Shown: positions 1-6,055, counted from the first letter of the stretch. The stretch: 7,724 nucleotides of DNA from JBDKTH01 sp964558295 (GCA_964558295.1 CAZLDQ010000247.1:1-7724); one strand, 5' to 3'. A program made the numbers and translations. The notes: generated by a model not told the origin, from the letters alone.

Positions 1-63
1 ATTTGCAATGCCACCCCACCCAGACTTTTCACCGGAAATGCTACCGGAATTGTTCCGATCCCC

Positions 64-91
64 TTGAGTCTTCGGCCGATTCCGATACGAT
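64..91 (+). promoter_or_regulatory. candidate sigma70-type promoter for tRNA-Lys
   Basis: A -35-like TTGAGT (64-69) and a -10-like TACGAT (86-91) are separated by 16 bases and lie 27 bases before the mature tRNA. Each box matches the housekeeping consensus at 4 of 6 positions. Just upstream are a short inverted repeat, CGGAA-TTG-TTCCG (45-57), and two copies of TTCCGAT (53-59 and 80-86), whose meaning is unclear. No coding region is visible in 1-118. The call rests on position and box similarity only. Confidence 0.35.
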
Positions 92-118
92 AAATGACTT
101 GCGGCACCTGTCGTGTCC

Positions 119-191
119 GCCCCCTTAGCTCAATTGGCAGAGCATCTGACTCTTAATCAGAGGGTTGATGGTTCGAGTCCATCAGGGGGCA
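119..191 (+). tRNA. tRNA-Lys, anticodon CTT
   Basis: A complete cloverleaf can be folded by hand. The acceptor stem is GCCCCCT (119-125) with AGGGGGC (184-190). The D stem is GCTC/GAGC (128-131 and 140-143). The anticodon stem is TCTGA/TCAGA (145-149 and 157-161) around the loop CTCTTAA, which puts the anticodon CTT at 152-154. The T arm is GATGG-TTCGAGT-CCATC (167-183). The discriminator base is A191. The next bases are CCT, so the 3' CCA is not fully encoded and must be completed by CCA-adding enzyme. It decodes the lysine codon AAG. It is the only + strand gene accepted here and is followed at once by a terminator. Confidence 0.97.
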
Positions 192-196
192 CCTCG

Positions 197-236
197 AAAA
201 GCCTTGCGTAACAACAAGCTACGCAAGGCTTTTTTT
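197..236 (+). terminator. intrinsic terminator of tRNA-Lys
   Basis: A perfect inverted repeat, AGCCTTGCGTA (200-210) and TACGCAAGGCT (220-230), encloses a 9-base loop. The flanking A197-199 and T231-233 extend it to 14 bp. A run of seven T (230-236) follows, which is the classical rho-independent form. It begins 6 bases after the tRNA. On the - strand the same hairpin ends in only four U, so it might also stop read-through from the convergent SDR gene, but less efficiently. Confidence 0.93.
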
Positions 237-441
237 GTTTCTTGTGCTCCACAATCCCTTCGTCGTTCGTCGCCACTGTCTATTGCCCCCCAACTGGCTA
301 TCACTCGATTTGCGGCCCCCACAAGCTCTACCGGAGAGCCGACGCACGACGCCAGCCGCTGAAGGGGCCAGCTCCAAGCTCGTCGCCGGTGAGGCAACGG
401 GAAGCACGGGCGTTCGCGGCAGCGGCCCGGGGCCGGCTCGC
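237..441. other. intergenic region between convergent units, no gene seen
   Basis: About 205 bases lie between the tRNA terminator and the stop codon of the SDR gene. The open frames crossing it are shadows that continue antisense into the SDR gene and carry no recognisable motif. A short GC-rich imperfect dyad around GGCCC-GGGCC (421-438) sits just beyond the SDR stop codon. It has almost no loop and no U-run, so I do not call it a terminator. Confidence 0.5.
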
Positions 442-1191
442 TTAGGACGGTCTCTTGCGCCACAGCACCGACACATCGTCTTGTGGGGCGAAGCCAAGAA
501 TCCGTTTGGCCTTGTCGTTGAGGAATTTCCCCTGCGGCGTGTCACCGAGGATAAAGAACACTTCACACTTCGAAGGGAGCTTGGCCAGATCGATCGCCAG
601 GCCGAGTCGAAACACCTCGGCCGCATCACGCCAGGAAACGACAAACGGCACGCCGCCAACGCCGGGCTTCAACTCCTTGGTATCGCGGAACGTGTAGAAA
701 AGATAATTCTGCACATAAATCTCGTGGGTCTGCGTATAGGCCCGGCAGATTTGGTGCCCCAGCGACTTGGTCAAGGCGTAGAGATTCGTCCCGGAGTGAG
801 AAGGCACGTCCGGCTCAATCCCGTGGTCAATCCCTTCATAGCTCGGCCCGGCCACGGTGAAGTGGGGGCCCGTGTTGATCACCCGGCGAATGCCATGTGT
901 CACGGCGGCCTGCATGACGTTCTGGCAGCCGGTCATATTCACGCGGAACGCCAGCACGGGATCGGTCCGCAAGACGGCCAGGTTGACGATCGCCTCCATC
1001 CCGTGGGCCGCCCGCAGAACTTGCTCGGCCGAAGTGATGTCCACGTCCATGAACTCGTGGCCGGCAAACTGCGTTTGGATCTCTGGCGGAGCCGGCCGAA
1101 TGTCGGTGACCCGTAAGTGATGGTGCGGGGCAAGGGCCCGGACCACATGCGGCCCGAGGTAGCCGTTGGCGCCGAGGATCAGAACGTTCAT
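442..1191 (-). CDS. NAD(P)-dependent epimerase/dehydratase, extended SDR family
   Basis: This 249-residue protein has a Rossmann fold of the extended short-chain dehydrogenase type. The nucleotide-binding motif GANGYLG (residues 7-13) matches GxxGxxG. Asp30 at the end of the second strand (RVTDIRP) favours NAD over NADP. The catalytic Tyr138-x3-Lys142 lies in LYALTK, with Thr107 near the usual Ser/Thr position. It has no signal peptide, so it is cytoplasmic. It probably acts on a nucleotide sugar or similar alcohol/ketone, but the substrate cannot be told. At 249 residues it is short for the family, often about 300. The frame stays open upstream to 1440, but the ATG at 1191 is chosen because the family begins directly with the first beta strand (MNVLILGANG) and because it lies 4 bases after the preceding stop, suggesting translational coupling. 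Its C-terminus (VFFILGDTPQ...KRILGFAPQ) clearly resembles that of the upstream gene, so the two are tandem paralogues. Confidence 0.88.
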   Translation of the reverse strand: MNVLILGANGYLGPHVVRALAPHHHLRVTDIRPAPPEIQTQFAGHEFMDVDITSAEQVLRAAHGMEAIVNLAVLRTDPVLAFRVNMTGCQNVMQAAVTHGIRRVINTGPHFTVAGPSYEGIDHGIEPDVPSHSGTNLYALTKSLGHQICRAYTQTHEIYVQNYLFYTFRDTKELKPGVGGVPFVVSWRDAAEVFRLGLAIDLAKLPSKCEVFFILGDTPQGKFLNDKAKRILGFAPQDDVSVLWRKRPS

Positions 1192-1195
1192 AGCT

Positions 1196-2011
1196 CTACC
1201 CGTTCGACTGCGGTTGATACCCGAGCATCCGCCTTGCTCTGGCCACGGAAAACCGGGCCTGCGGCGAGGCCGAGAGGATATGGAACACCGACCATGAGCC
1301 AAGCGTCGGCGTGGGCCGGGCCAACAGGGCGGCCAGGGCGAGGGAGACGGCCTGGACCACGTCCTGTTCGTCGACCCACAGCGGATCCCACAAGCCGGAG
1401 ACCTCCCCTGCCCGCACGACCTTCCCCAACCGGAGCACACTCACGCGAAGTCTCCCCTCCCGGGCAAACTCCCGGCAGGTGAACTCTCCCAGATAATCGG
1501 AGAGAGCCTCCGATCCGGCGACCGGTTGCGGCTGCCACTCTTCATCGACGGCGAAATCGGCGTCGTACCCGGTCATCAGGTCGAGCGAGCTGAGATAAAC
1601 CACTGCCTGGACGCCTTCGTCCACGGCGGCCCGAAGCAGGTTGTAGGTCGCGCGAGTCCGGTAGTCGATTCGCTCGGATTCCGTGGCTCCGGCCGGCGGC
1701 TGGGCCACATGCACGATGGCGTCGATCCCTCGCACCAGGGCCCGGGTCGTTTCCCCGTAGTCCAGCGGGCTCTGCACGATCGGCAAGGGACTCGCGTCGC
1801 GCCCCACCGGACTGGTCAGACTCACGCGGTACGTGTTGCGCAACCGAGCGGCCAGCGTGTGAGCGACGTCGCAGTGGGCCGAGGTGAGCAGCACGCGTTT
1901 CGTCGTGGGATTGCCCTCGACCCGCGGGGACGACTCGCCCGCGTTGGCCCAAGCCGCCGGCAGCCCCACGGCGGCCACTCCGGCCTGTTGAAAAAAGTCG
2001 CGTCGTTTCAT
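1196..2011 (-). CDS. Tat-exported SDR-fold protein, probably non-catalytic
   Basis: This 271-residue protein opens with a twin-arginine signal: KRRDFFQ (residues 2-8), a hydrophobic stretch (residues 10-20), and a possible AxA cleavage site ANA before Gly25. The rest follows the epimerase/dehydratase SDR plan: RVLLTSA as first strand, IDAIVHVAQPP, VVYLSSLDL, and a C-terminal VFHILSASPQ...RRMLGYQPQ shared with the downstream gene. The glycine-rich NAD motif is degenerate (TSAHCDVA, residues 43-50, with no glycine). The catalytic pair reads Tyr173-x3-Phe177, so the active-site lysine is absent. I infer a pseudo-enzyme or a binding protein exported folded to the periplasm, possibly with altered cofactor use. 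A Shine-Dalgarno-like AAAGGGGGG lies 5 bases before the start. It begins 40 bases after the permease gene with no terminator between, so it is likely co-transcribed. The fold call is firm; the function is not known. Confidence 0.82.
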   Translation of the reverse strand: MKRRDFFQQAGVAAVGLPAAWANAGESSPRVEGNPTTKRVLLTSAHCDVAHTLAARLRNTYRVSLTSPVGRDASPLPIVQSPLDYGETTRALVRGIDAIVHVAQPPAGATESERIDYRTRATYNLLRAAVDEGVQAVVYLSSLDLMTGYDADFAVDEEWQPQPVAGSEALSDYLGEFTCREFAREGRLRVSVLRLGKVVRAGEVSGLWDPLWVDEQDVVQAVSLALAALLARPTPTLGSWSVFHILSASPQARFSVARARRMLGYQPQSNG

Positions 2012-2016
2012 CGAAA

Positions 2017-2025
2017 CCCCCCTTT
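2017..2025 (-). promoter_or_regulatory. ribosome binding site of the Tat-SDR gene
   Basis: The mRNA reads AAAGGGGGG with 5 bases before the ATG at 2011. This purine-rich stretch supports that start, which also places the twin-arginine motif correctly at the N-terminus. Confidence 0.55.
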
Positions 2026-2051
2026 CTCGCCGCAGGAACCGGACACCGCCG

Positions 2052-3377
2052 CTATTCGTGCCGGAGAGCTTCGATCGGGTCCATGCTCGCGGCGCGCCGG
2101 GCCGGATAAAGCCCGAAGAGCACGCCGATCGTCACGGAAATGCCGAACGCCAAGGGAATCGACATTGGAACCACCACCGGCTCCATCGTCCGGATCACGT
2201 CGGGCATCTGCTCCACGATGGTTGGCATCGTCGAGTCCATCACCATGCGGATCAGGGCCATGACCGGGCGGCAGGTCAGCCCCCCCAAAATCCCCGTGAT
2301 CCCGCCGACGGTCGACAGGGCGATCGTCTCCACCAGGAACTGGCGGATGATGTCGCGGCGTTTGGCCCCCAAGGCCCGGCGAATGCCGATTTCCCGGGTT
2401 CGCTCGGTGACCGTCGCCAACATGATGTTCATGATCCCGATCCCGCCGACGACCAGCGAGATCGCCGCGATTAACCCCAGGAAGATGATGAACATCATCC
2501 GCGTCGTCTTGGCCTGCTCCAACAGCTCCAACGGCACGGTCAAACCGTAGTCTTCGCTCCGATGGAACTTGCGGAGAGTCTGCTTGACCAATTCCGAGGT
2601 GGAAAGCACGTTCTCCACCTTGTTGACGCGCAGCGTCGCCTGGCTCAGTTCGACGATCTCTCCTTCAAACGATCCGCTTCGCCGGGTGACGATGAAATCG
2701 CCAATCCGACTCCAGAGCGTGGTAATCGGAATGTAGACGTCGTTGCGATAGTCCTGGGCTTCGAGCGAACCGCCGATCCCGGCCGACGGCTGCCGCGACT
2801 TCATCACCCCGACGACCACGTAATAGGCCTCTTCGATATGAATCGAGCGGCCCAGCGGGTCTTCATAGGGAAACAACCGCTGGGCAACCTCCGCCGACAA
2901 CACACAGTGGTTCTGCTTCTGCCGTACTTCGGCGTCGGTGATGAAGTGCCCCCGGTCCAACTCCAACCGCGTGACCTCGGCGTACTCCGGCGTACAGCCG
3001 ACCAGTCGGCCGTCGACCAAACGGCTCGAATAGCTGAACCGCCGGCGGATCTCGCGGATCGGCAGCACCCGATCCACCGTGGGAATCGTCTCGGCCAGCC
3101 GCTGGTAATCCTCCCGCGTAATCCCATACGGCACCGGGCCGCGCAGCCCCTCGGTCACTTCGTTCGGCGGCTTGATCGACCGGATGATGATATTATTCGC
3201 CCCCAGCCCTTCGATCTGCTCTTGAGCCTTCCGGCTGATCCCCTCCCCGATCGCCAACAGCCAGATCACGCTGGCCACGCCAATAAAGATCCCCAGCACC
3301 GTCAAGAGCGAGCGCAACGGGTGCAGCAAAAGACTTTTCGTGCCAAGCTGCCAGGTGCGGAGCCAAAGGAATGCCAT
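2052..3377 (-). CDS. MacB/FtsX-type ABC transporter permease
   Basis: This 441-residue inner-membrane protein has the four-helix MacB layout: TM1 about residues 24-45, a large extracytoplasmic MacB-type domain (about 46-292), then TM2 (294-321), TM3 (346-370) and TM4 (402-424). The family's cytoplasmic signature follows TM2 (TERTREIGIRRALGAKRRDI, residues 324-343), and the C-terminus ends in YPARRAASMDPIEALRHE. Unlike E. coli MacB there is no fused ATPase; that is the separate gene upstream. Relatives use ATP-driven conformational change to push periplasmic substrates (macrolides, peptides, lipoproteins, siderophores) through an adaptor, rather than pumping from the cytoplasm. The substrate is unknown here. 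The start at 3377 is the natural N-terminus before TM1. It lies 33 bases after the ATPase stop with no good Shine-Dalgarno; a GUUGUUGUUG repeat precedes it instead. LolC/E-like or antimicrobial-peptide exporters are alternatives within the same superfamily. Confidence 0.93.
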   Translation of the reverse strand: MAFLWLRTWQLGTKSLLLHPLRSLLTVLGIFIGVASVIWLLAIGEGISRKAQEQIEGLGANNIIIRSIKPPNEVTEGLRGPVPYGITREDYQRLAETIPTVDRVLPIREIRRRFSYSSRLVDGRLVGCTPEYAEVTRLELDRGHFITDAEVRQKQNHCVLSAEVAQRLFPYEDPLGRSIHIEEAYYVVVGVMKSRQPSAGIGGSLEAQDYRNDVYIPITTLWSRIGDFIVTRRSGSFEGEIVELSQATLRVNKVENVLSTSELVKQTLRKFHRSEDYGLTVPLELLEQAKTTRMMFIIFLGLIAAISLVVGGIGIMNIMLATVTERTREIGIRRALGAKRRDIIRQFLVETIALSTVGGITGILGGLTCRPVMALIRMVMDSTMPTIVEQMPDVIRTMEPVVVPMSIPLAFGISVTIGVLFGLYPARRAASMDPIEALRHE

Positions 3378-3410
3378 ACAGCAACAACAACGACTAAGAA
3401 CTAATGCTCC

Positions 3411-4136
3411 TCAAACACCCCTCGCCCCTCGCCCCTCCCCATTCTCCAACGCGCGGAGCCGTTCGTCCGCGAGAATCTTACCGTCGCGAAGCCGAATCAT
3501 CCGTCGAGCTCGGGCGCCGACGTCGTCTTCATGGGTCACGATGATGATCGTCTTGCCGGCCGCATTGAGCCGGTCGAACAATTCGAGGATCTCCTCGGTG
3601 GTCACCGAGTCGAGGTTTCCCGTGGGCTCGTCGGCCAGGATGAAATAGGGGTCATTCACCAGGCTTCGCGCGATTGCCACCGGTTGCTGTTGACCACCGG
3701 AGAGCTGAGGCGGCCGATGCTTCAAGCGGGTAGCCAAGCCCACCATTTCCGCCAATTCCTGACACCGTCGCCGGTCGCTGGGGTCGACCCGGCCTTGGTA
3801 ATACAAGGGAACCTCGATGTTCTCCAAGACGGTCAACTGCGGAATCAGGTTGTAGGCCTGGAAGACAAAGCCGATGCGCGAGGCACGGATCTCGGAGAGC
3901 TGGTCGTCGTCGAGCTTACTGACGTCGTCCTCGCCGAGAAACAGTTGGCCCGAGGTGGGACGGTCGAGGCAGCCCAGCAGGTTCAACAGGGTGCTCTTGC
4001 CCGAGCCGGAGGAGCCCATGATGGCAACGTAATCCCCTTCGGGGACGTCGAAATTGACGCCCCGCAAGGCTCGCACAGTCTCCCCGCCCAAGGGATAATC
4101 CTTGGTCAGATCGCGAATCGACGCGGCCAGGGTCAT
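3411..4136 (-). CDS. ABC transporter ATPase, MacB/LolD class, with altered signature flank
   Basis: This 241-residue nucleotide-binding subunit powers the adjacent permease. All core motifs are present: Walker A GSSGSGKS (residues 41-48), Q-loop Gln93 in FVFQAYNLIPQLTVLENI, signature LSGGQ (145-149), Walker B FILADE (165-170), D-loop GNLDS (173-177) and switch His202 in IVTHEDD. This pattern is typical of the MacB/LolD/FtsE group. One residue stands out. The family consensus after the signature is LSGGQQQR, but here it is LSGGQQQP (Pro152, codon CCG at 3683-3681). That Arg is nearly invariant in these proteins, so the change could weaken the ATPase or be a sequencing error. The ATG at 4136 is chosen because it forms an ATGA overlap with the adaptor stop and has GGAGGG 6 bases upstream. 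A longer frame from 4190 would only add residues read across the EF-hand coding region. The 3' end runs through a 7-bp repeat coding for a Gly/Arg-rich tail. Confidence 0.95.
   Translation of the reverse strand: MTLAASIRDLTKDYPLGGETVRALRGVNFDVPEGDYVAIMGSSGSGKSTLLNLLGCLDRPTSGQLFLGEDDVSKLDDDQLSEIRASRIGFVFQAYNLIPQLTVLENIEVPLYYQGRVDPSDRRRCQELAEMVGLATRLKHRPPQLSGGQQQPVAIARSLVNDPYFILADEPTGNLDSVTTEEILELFDRLNAAGKTIIIVTHEDDVGARARRMIRLRDGKILADERLRALENGEGRGARGV
3418..3438. repeat. short tandem repeat, 7-bp unit, about three copies
   Basis: CCCCTCG occurs at 3418-3424 and 3425-3431, then CCCCTCC at 3432-3438. It lies inside the last codons of the ATPase gene and codes, on the - strand, for part of the tail GEGRGARGV. 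Because 7 is not a multiple of 3, gain or loss of one unit would shift the frame and change the C-terminus, while leaving the ATPase core intact. Confidence 0.8.
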
Positions 4137-5866
4137 GGACGGCCCTCCGCAGGCGGACGCCCGCTGAGACGTTTCGAAAATGCCAGCCATTCGTTCAAGG
4201 CGATCGCCTGATCACCGTTGGTGTCGATCGCGGCGAGATTCTCTTTCATCGGGCCGGCCAACTCCTCGGCCTCCAAGCGACCGTTGCCGTTCTTGTCGAG
4301 GCGGGTAAAGAGTTGGACCGGATCGATCCGGCCTTCCGGCGCCGTCCCGGCCTTCTTCGGAGTCGCCGGCGTCCCTCCCCTCTCTCCCGCCGGCGAGGCT
4401 GCCCCTTGCCCCGACTCGGCCTTCAGGGCCGCCGGCTTAGGCACAACGGGTAGGTCGGGCAGCCGGACCTTATCCCGATAGGCCGCCGCCCCGAGGACCA
4501 CCTCCTCCCCCTCGTTCAACCCAGAGCGAATCACCACGTACTTGTCGTTCGTCGGGCCAATTTCCACCTCCCGCGCCTCCCAACGGCCTGCCTTATAGAG
4601 CAGGCAGTAGTGCTTCTCCCCCTGTTCGAGAACCGCCTGCACGGGCACTTGCAGCACCTTCGTCAAATGAGCCACGCGGATCTTCACTTCCGCCGTCAAC
4701 CCCGGCCGCATGCCTTCCACCGCATTATGAATCCGCACGAGCGTCTCGTATTCCTTGATGCTCGAATTGAACCAACTCGTCGCTGCCGGATACTCGCTGA
4801 CTTTCTCCACCGTGCCCGTCAGTTCCCGGTCCGGAAAGGCGTCCAAACGAATCGACGCCGCCATCCCCGTGGCCACCAGGGCGATCTTCGCCTCGTTGAT
4901 CTTCGCCTTGACCTGCATCCGCTTGGGATCCGGCAGGCGGATGAGCACCTGCCGTTCGCGGACCTGCGTCCCCTCTTGAATCACAATCTCACTCCCCCCC
5001 CGGCGCTCGGCATCGTTGGCATAGACAACTTGCCCCGGGCAAGGCGCCCGGATCACGCATTTGGCGATCTGCGTCCGGATCAACTCCAGCTTCTCCAAGT
5101 CCAACCGGTGGCTATGCTCATCCGACTTGAGCTTGGCCTCGGCCGTCTTGATGTCGCTGTCCAACTGGGTGAGCATCTTCTGTTTGGTGAAATCCTCCAA
5201 CACACGGAGCTTGGTCTCGGCAGTCTTTTTCGACATCTCCGCCTTTTCCAACGCAAACTCATCGGCTTCCAACTGGAGCTTGGTCACATAGCCCTTGCTG
5301 AAGAGCATCTTGCTATAGTCGATGAACTGCTTGGCCCGCCGGGCTTCCTCCTGGGCGACAAGGATCTCCCCCTCGATCGTCTGCCGCTCCTGGAGATACT
5401 TGCCGTCCAGATATTCCTGCTTGGCGATCTTCGCCGTCTCGTAGGCGTTGCGCGACTGGATCATCGATGCCTCGCTCGCGTTGCAGGCGATCTGCTGCTG
5501 CGTTTCCTCCGTCTTCAGGGCGGAGTCGTCGAGCCGGACGAGAATCTGCCCCTCCTCGACATACGTCCCCTCAGGAATCACTTCGAGGATCGTCGTGCCG
5601 GCGGAGTTACGGGCCTGCACTTCGCAACGAATCTCCACATTGCTGGCGCTTTGCAGTTCCCCCCGTTCCGTGATATCGTGCACGAATTCCCCTTGCTCCA
5701 CACGATACGTCAGCGGCCCGGCCTCCTTCTCACTCCAGGAGATGCCGGGAAACATGGACCAGGCGACCGCCCCGGCGGCCAACACCAAGGGAATCACAAC
5801 CAGCAACGTATATAGGGAAAGCCCGGCCCGTGGAGCGTTCCGAAGCTTCGGTCGTATTCGGCGCAT
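4133..5866 (-). CDS. membrane-fusion (HlyD/MacA-like) adaptor with C-terminal EF-hand pair
   Basis: This 577-residue periplasmic adaptor belongs to an ABC exporter. It has a basic N-terminus and one TM anchor (about residues 17-39). A first half-lipoyl/barrel segment follows (about 52-117, with EVIPEGTYVEEGQILVRLDD). A long charged alpha-helical hairpin, likely coiled coil, spans about 118-267. The second lipoyl half starts at VIRAPCPGQVVY (271-282), followed by beta-barrel and membrane-proximal domains to about 470. MacA is about 370 residues; this protein adds a Pro/Ala/Lys-rich linker (about 474-514) and two EF-hand loops. Loop 1 is D524-K-N-G-N-G-R-L-E-A-E-E535. Loop 2 is D548-T-N-G-D-Q-A-I-A-L-N-E559, with Gln where Gly is usual. 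These should bind Ca2+ in the periplasm; a regulatory role is inference. It heads the operon and overlaps the ATPase by 4 bases. A TTG at 5890 would add 8 residues, but the ATG at 5866 has GAGG 9 bases upstream and is preferred. Confidence 0.93.
   Translation of the reverse strand: MRRIRPKLRNAPRAGLSLYTLLVVIPLVLAAGAVAWSMFPGISWSEKEAGPLTYRVEQGEFVHDITERGELQSASNVEIRCEVQARNSAGTTILEVIPEGTYVEEGQILVRLDDSALKTEETQQQIACNASEASMIQSRNAYETAKIAKQEYLDGKYLQERQTIEGEILVAQEEARRAKQFIDYSKMLFSKGYVTKLQLEADEFALEKAEMSKKTAETKLRVLEDFTKQKMLTQLDSDIKTAEAKLKSDEHSHRLDLEKLELIRTQIAKCVIRAPCPGQVVYANDAERRGGSEIVIQEGTQVRERQVLIRLPDPKRMQVKAKINEAKIALVATGMAASIRLDAFPDRELTGTVEKVSEYPAATSWFNSSIKEYETLVRIHNAVEGMRPGLTAEVKIRVAHLTKVLQVPVQAVLEQGEKHYCLLYKAGRWEAREVEIGPTNDKYVVIRSGLNEGEEVVLGAAAYRDKVRLPDLPVVPKPAALKAESGQGAASPAGERGGTPATPKKAGTAPEGRIDPVQLFTRLDKNGNGRLEAEELAGPMKENLAAIDTNGDQAIALNEWLAFSKRLSGRPPAEGRP
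4143..4148 (-). promoter_or_regulatory. ribosome binding site of the ABC ATPase gene
   Basis: GGAGGG in the mRNA lies 6 bases before the ATG at 4136 and inside the last codons of the adaptor gene. It is the clearest Shine-Dalgarno in the window, and it decides the ATPase start in favour of the ATGA overlap. Confidence 0.75.
4994..5001. repeat. 8-base G homopolymer in the adaptor coding strand
   Basis: Eight consecutive G (C on the + strand) span the codons for Arg-Gly-Gly (residues 289-291) in the loop after the second lipoyl half. Runs of this length are prone to slippage during replication and to sequencing error; a one-base change here would truncate the adaptor and uncouple the ATPase. 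Confidence 0.85.
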
Positions 5867-5890
5867 GGAAGGAAGCCTCGCAAGATCCAA

Positions 5891-5928
5891 GGTCTGCCGG
5901 AAAACCGACTGCCGCGCAGACCGTTTTC
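5891..5928 (-). promoter_or_regulatory. leader with two mutually exclusive hairpins before the adaptor gene
   Basis: In the mRNA sense, bases 5928-5900 can form an imperfect hairpin: GAAAAC pairs with GUUUUC and the inner CUGC pairs with GCAG around a GCG loop. Alternatively GGUCUGC (5922-5916), part of that hairpin, can pair perfectly with GCAGACC (5897-5891). The two folds share bases and cannot coexist. The structure ends 10 bases before the Shine-Dalgarno-like GAGG, so it could act on translation or early termination. It matches no riboswitch class I know, and chance pairing in GC-rich DNA remains possible. Confidence 0.35.
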
Positions 5929-5959
5929 GATGGAGGAGACAATTCGGGGGTCGGCTTCC

Positions 5960-5988
5960 AGTCTACACCAAAGGAATGGGCATGTCAC
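5960..5988 (-). promoter_or_regulatory. candidate promoter of the exporter operon
   Basis: Read on the - strand, GTGACA (5988-5983) matches the -35 consensus at 5 of 6 positions. TAGACT (5965-5960) matches the -10 at 4 of 6, and the spacer is exactly 17 bases. Transcription would start near 5953, giving a leader of about 87 bases before the ATG at 5866. This is the best sigma70-like pair I found in the intergenic region. Confidence 0.4.
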
Positions 5989-5993
5989 CCATT
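5975..5993. promoter_or_regulatory. inverted repeat overlapping the -35 box, possible operator
   Basis: AATGGG (5975-5980) and CCCATT (5988-5993) form a perfect 6-bp dyad with a 7-base centre. It overlaps the candidate -35 box and the upstream part of the spacer, a position where a repressor dimer would block RNA polymerase. No regulator gene is in the window, and such short dyads arise by chance. Confidence 0.28.
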
Positions 5994-6055
5994 TCCCCGG
6001 CAGAGAACCCGGTTTCGTTCTCCCGGGCCCCAAAACAAGAGGGGGCCAAAGGATA

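Noticed and set aside
119..236. tRNA-Lys 3' end as an attachment site of an integrated element
   Set aside because: No integrase, no repeated tRNA 3' segment elsewhere in the window, and ordinary housekeeping-like genes next to it.
235..1116. Long + strand open frame (293 codons) antisense to the SDR gene
   Set aside because: It mirrors a gene with clear SDR motifs on the other strand, shows no recognisable domain, and is Arg/His/Pro-rich as expected for an antisense frame in GC-rich DNA.
1192..1440. N-terminal extension of the downstream SDR to a start at 1440
   Set aside because: It would add 83 residues of Arg/Pro/Trp/Cys-rich, domain-less sequence overlapping the Tat-SDR gene in another frame; the family starts at MNVLILGANG.
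2562..3404. + strand open frame (280 codons) antisense to the permease
   Set aside because: Arg/Asp/Pro/Gln-rich shadow; the - strand carries full MacB-type topology and signature motifs.
4137..4190. Longer ABC ATPase start at 4190
   Set aside because: The extra 18 residues read across the EF-hand coding region out of frame, while ATG 4136 has a strong GGAGGG and an ATGA overlap.
4610..5815. Long + strand open frame (401 codons) antisense to the adaptor gene
   Set aside because: Leu/Arg/His-rich composition without motifs; the - strand encodes a convincing membrane-fusion protein over the whole stretch.
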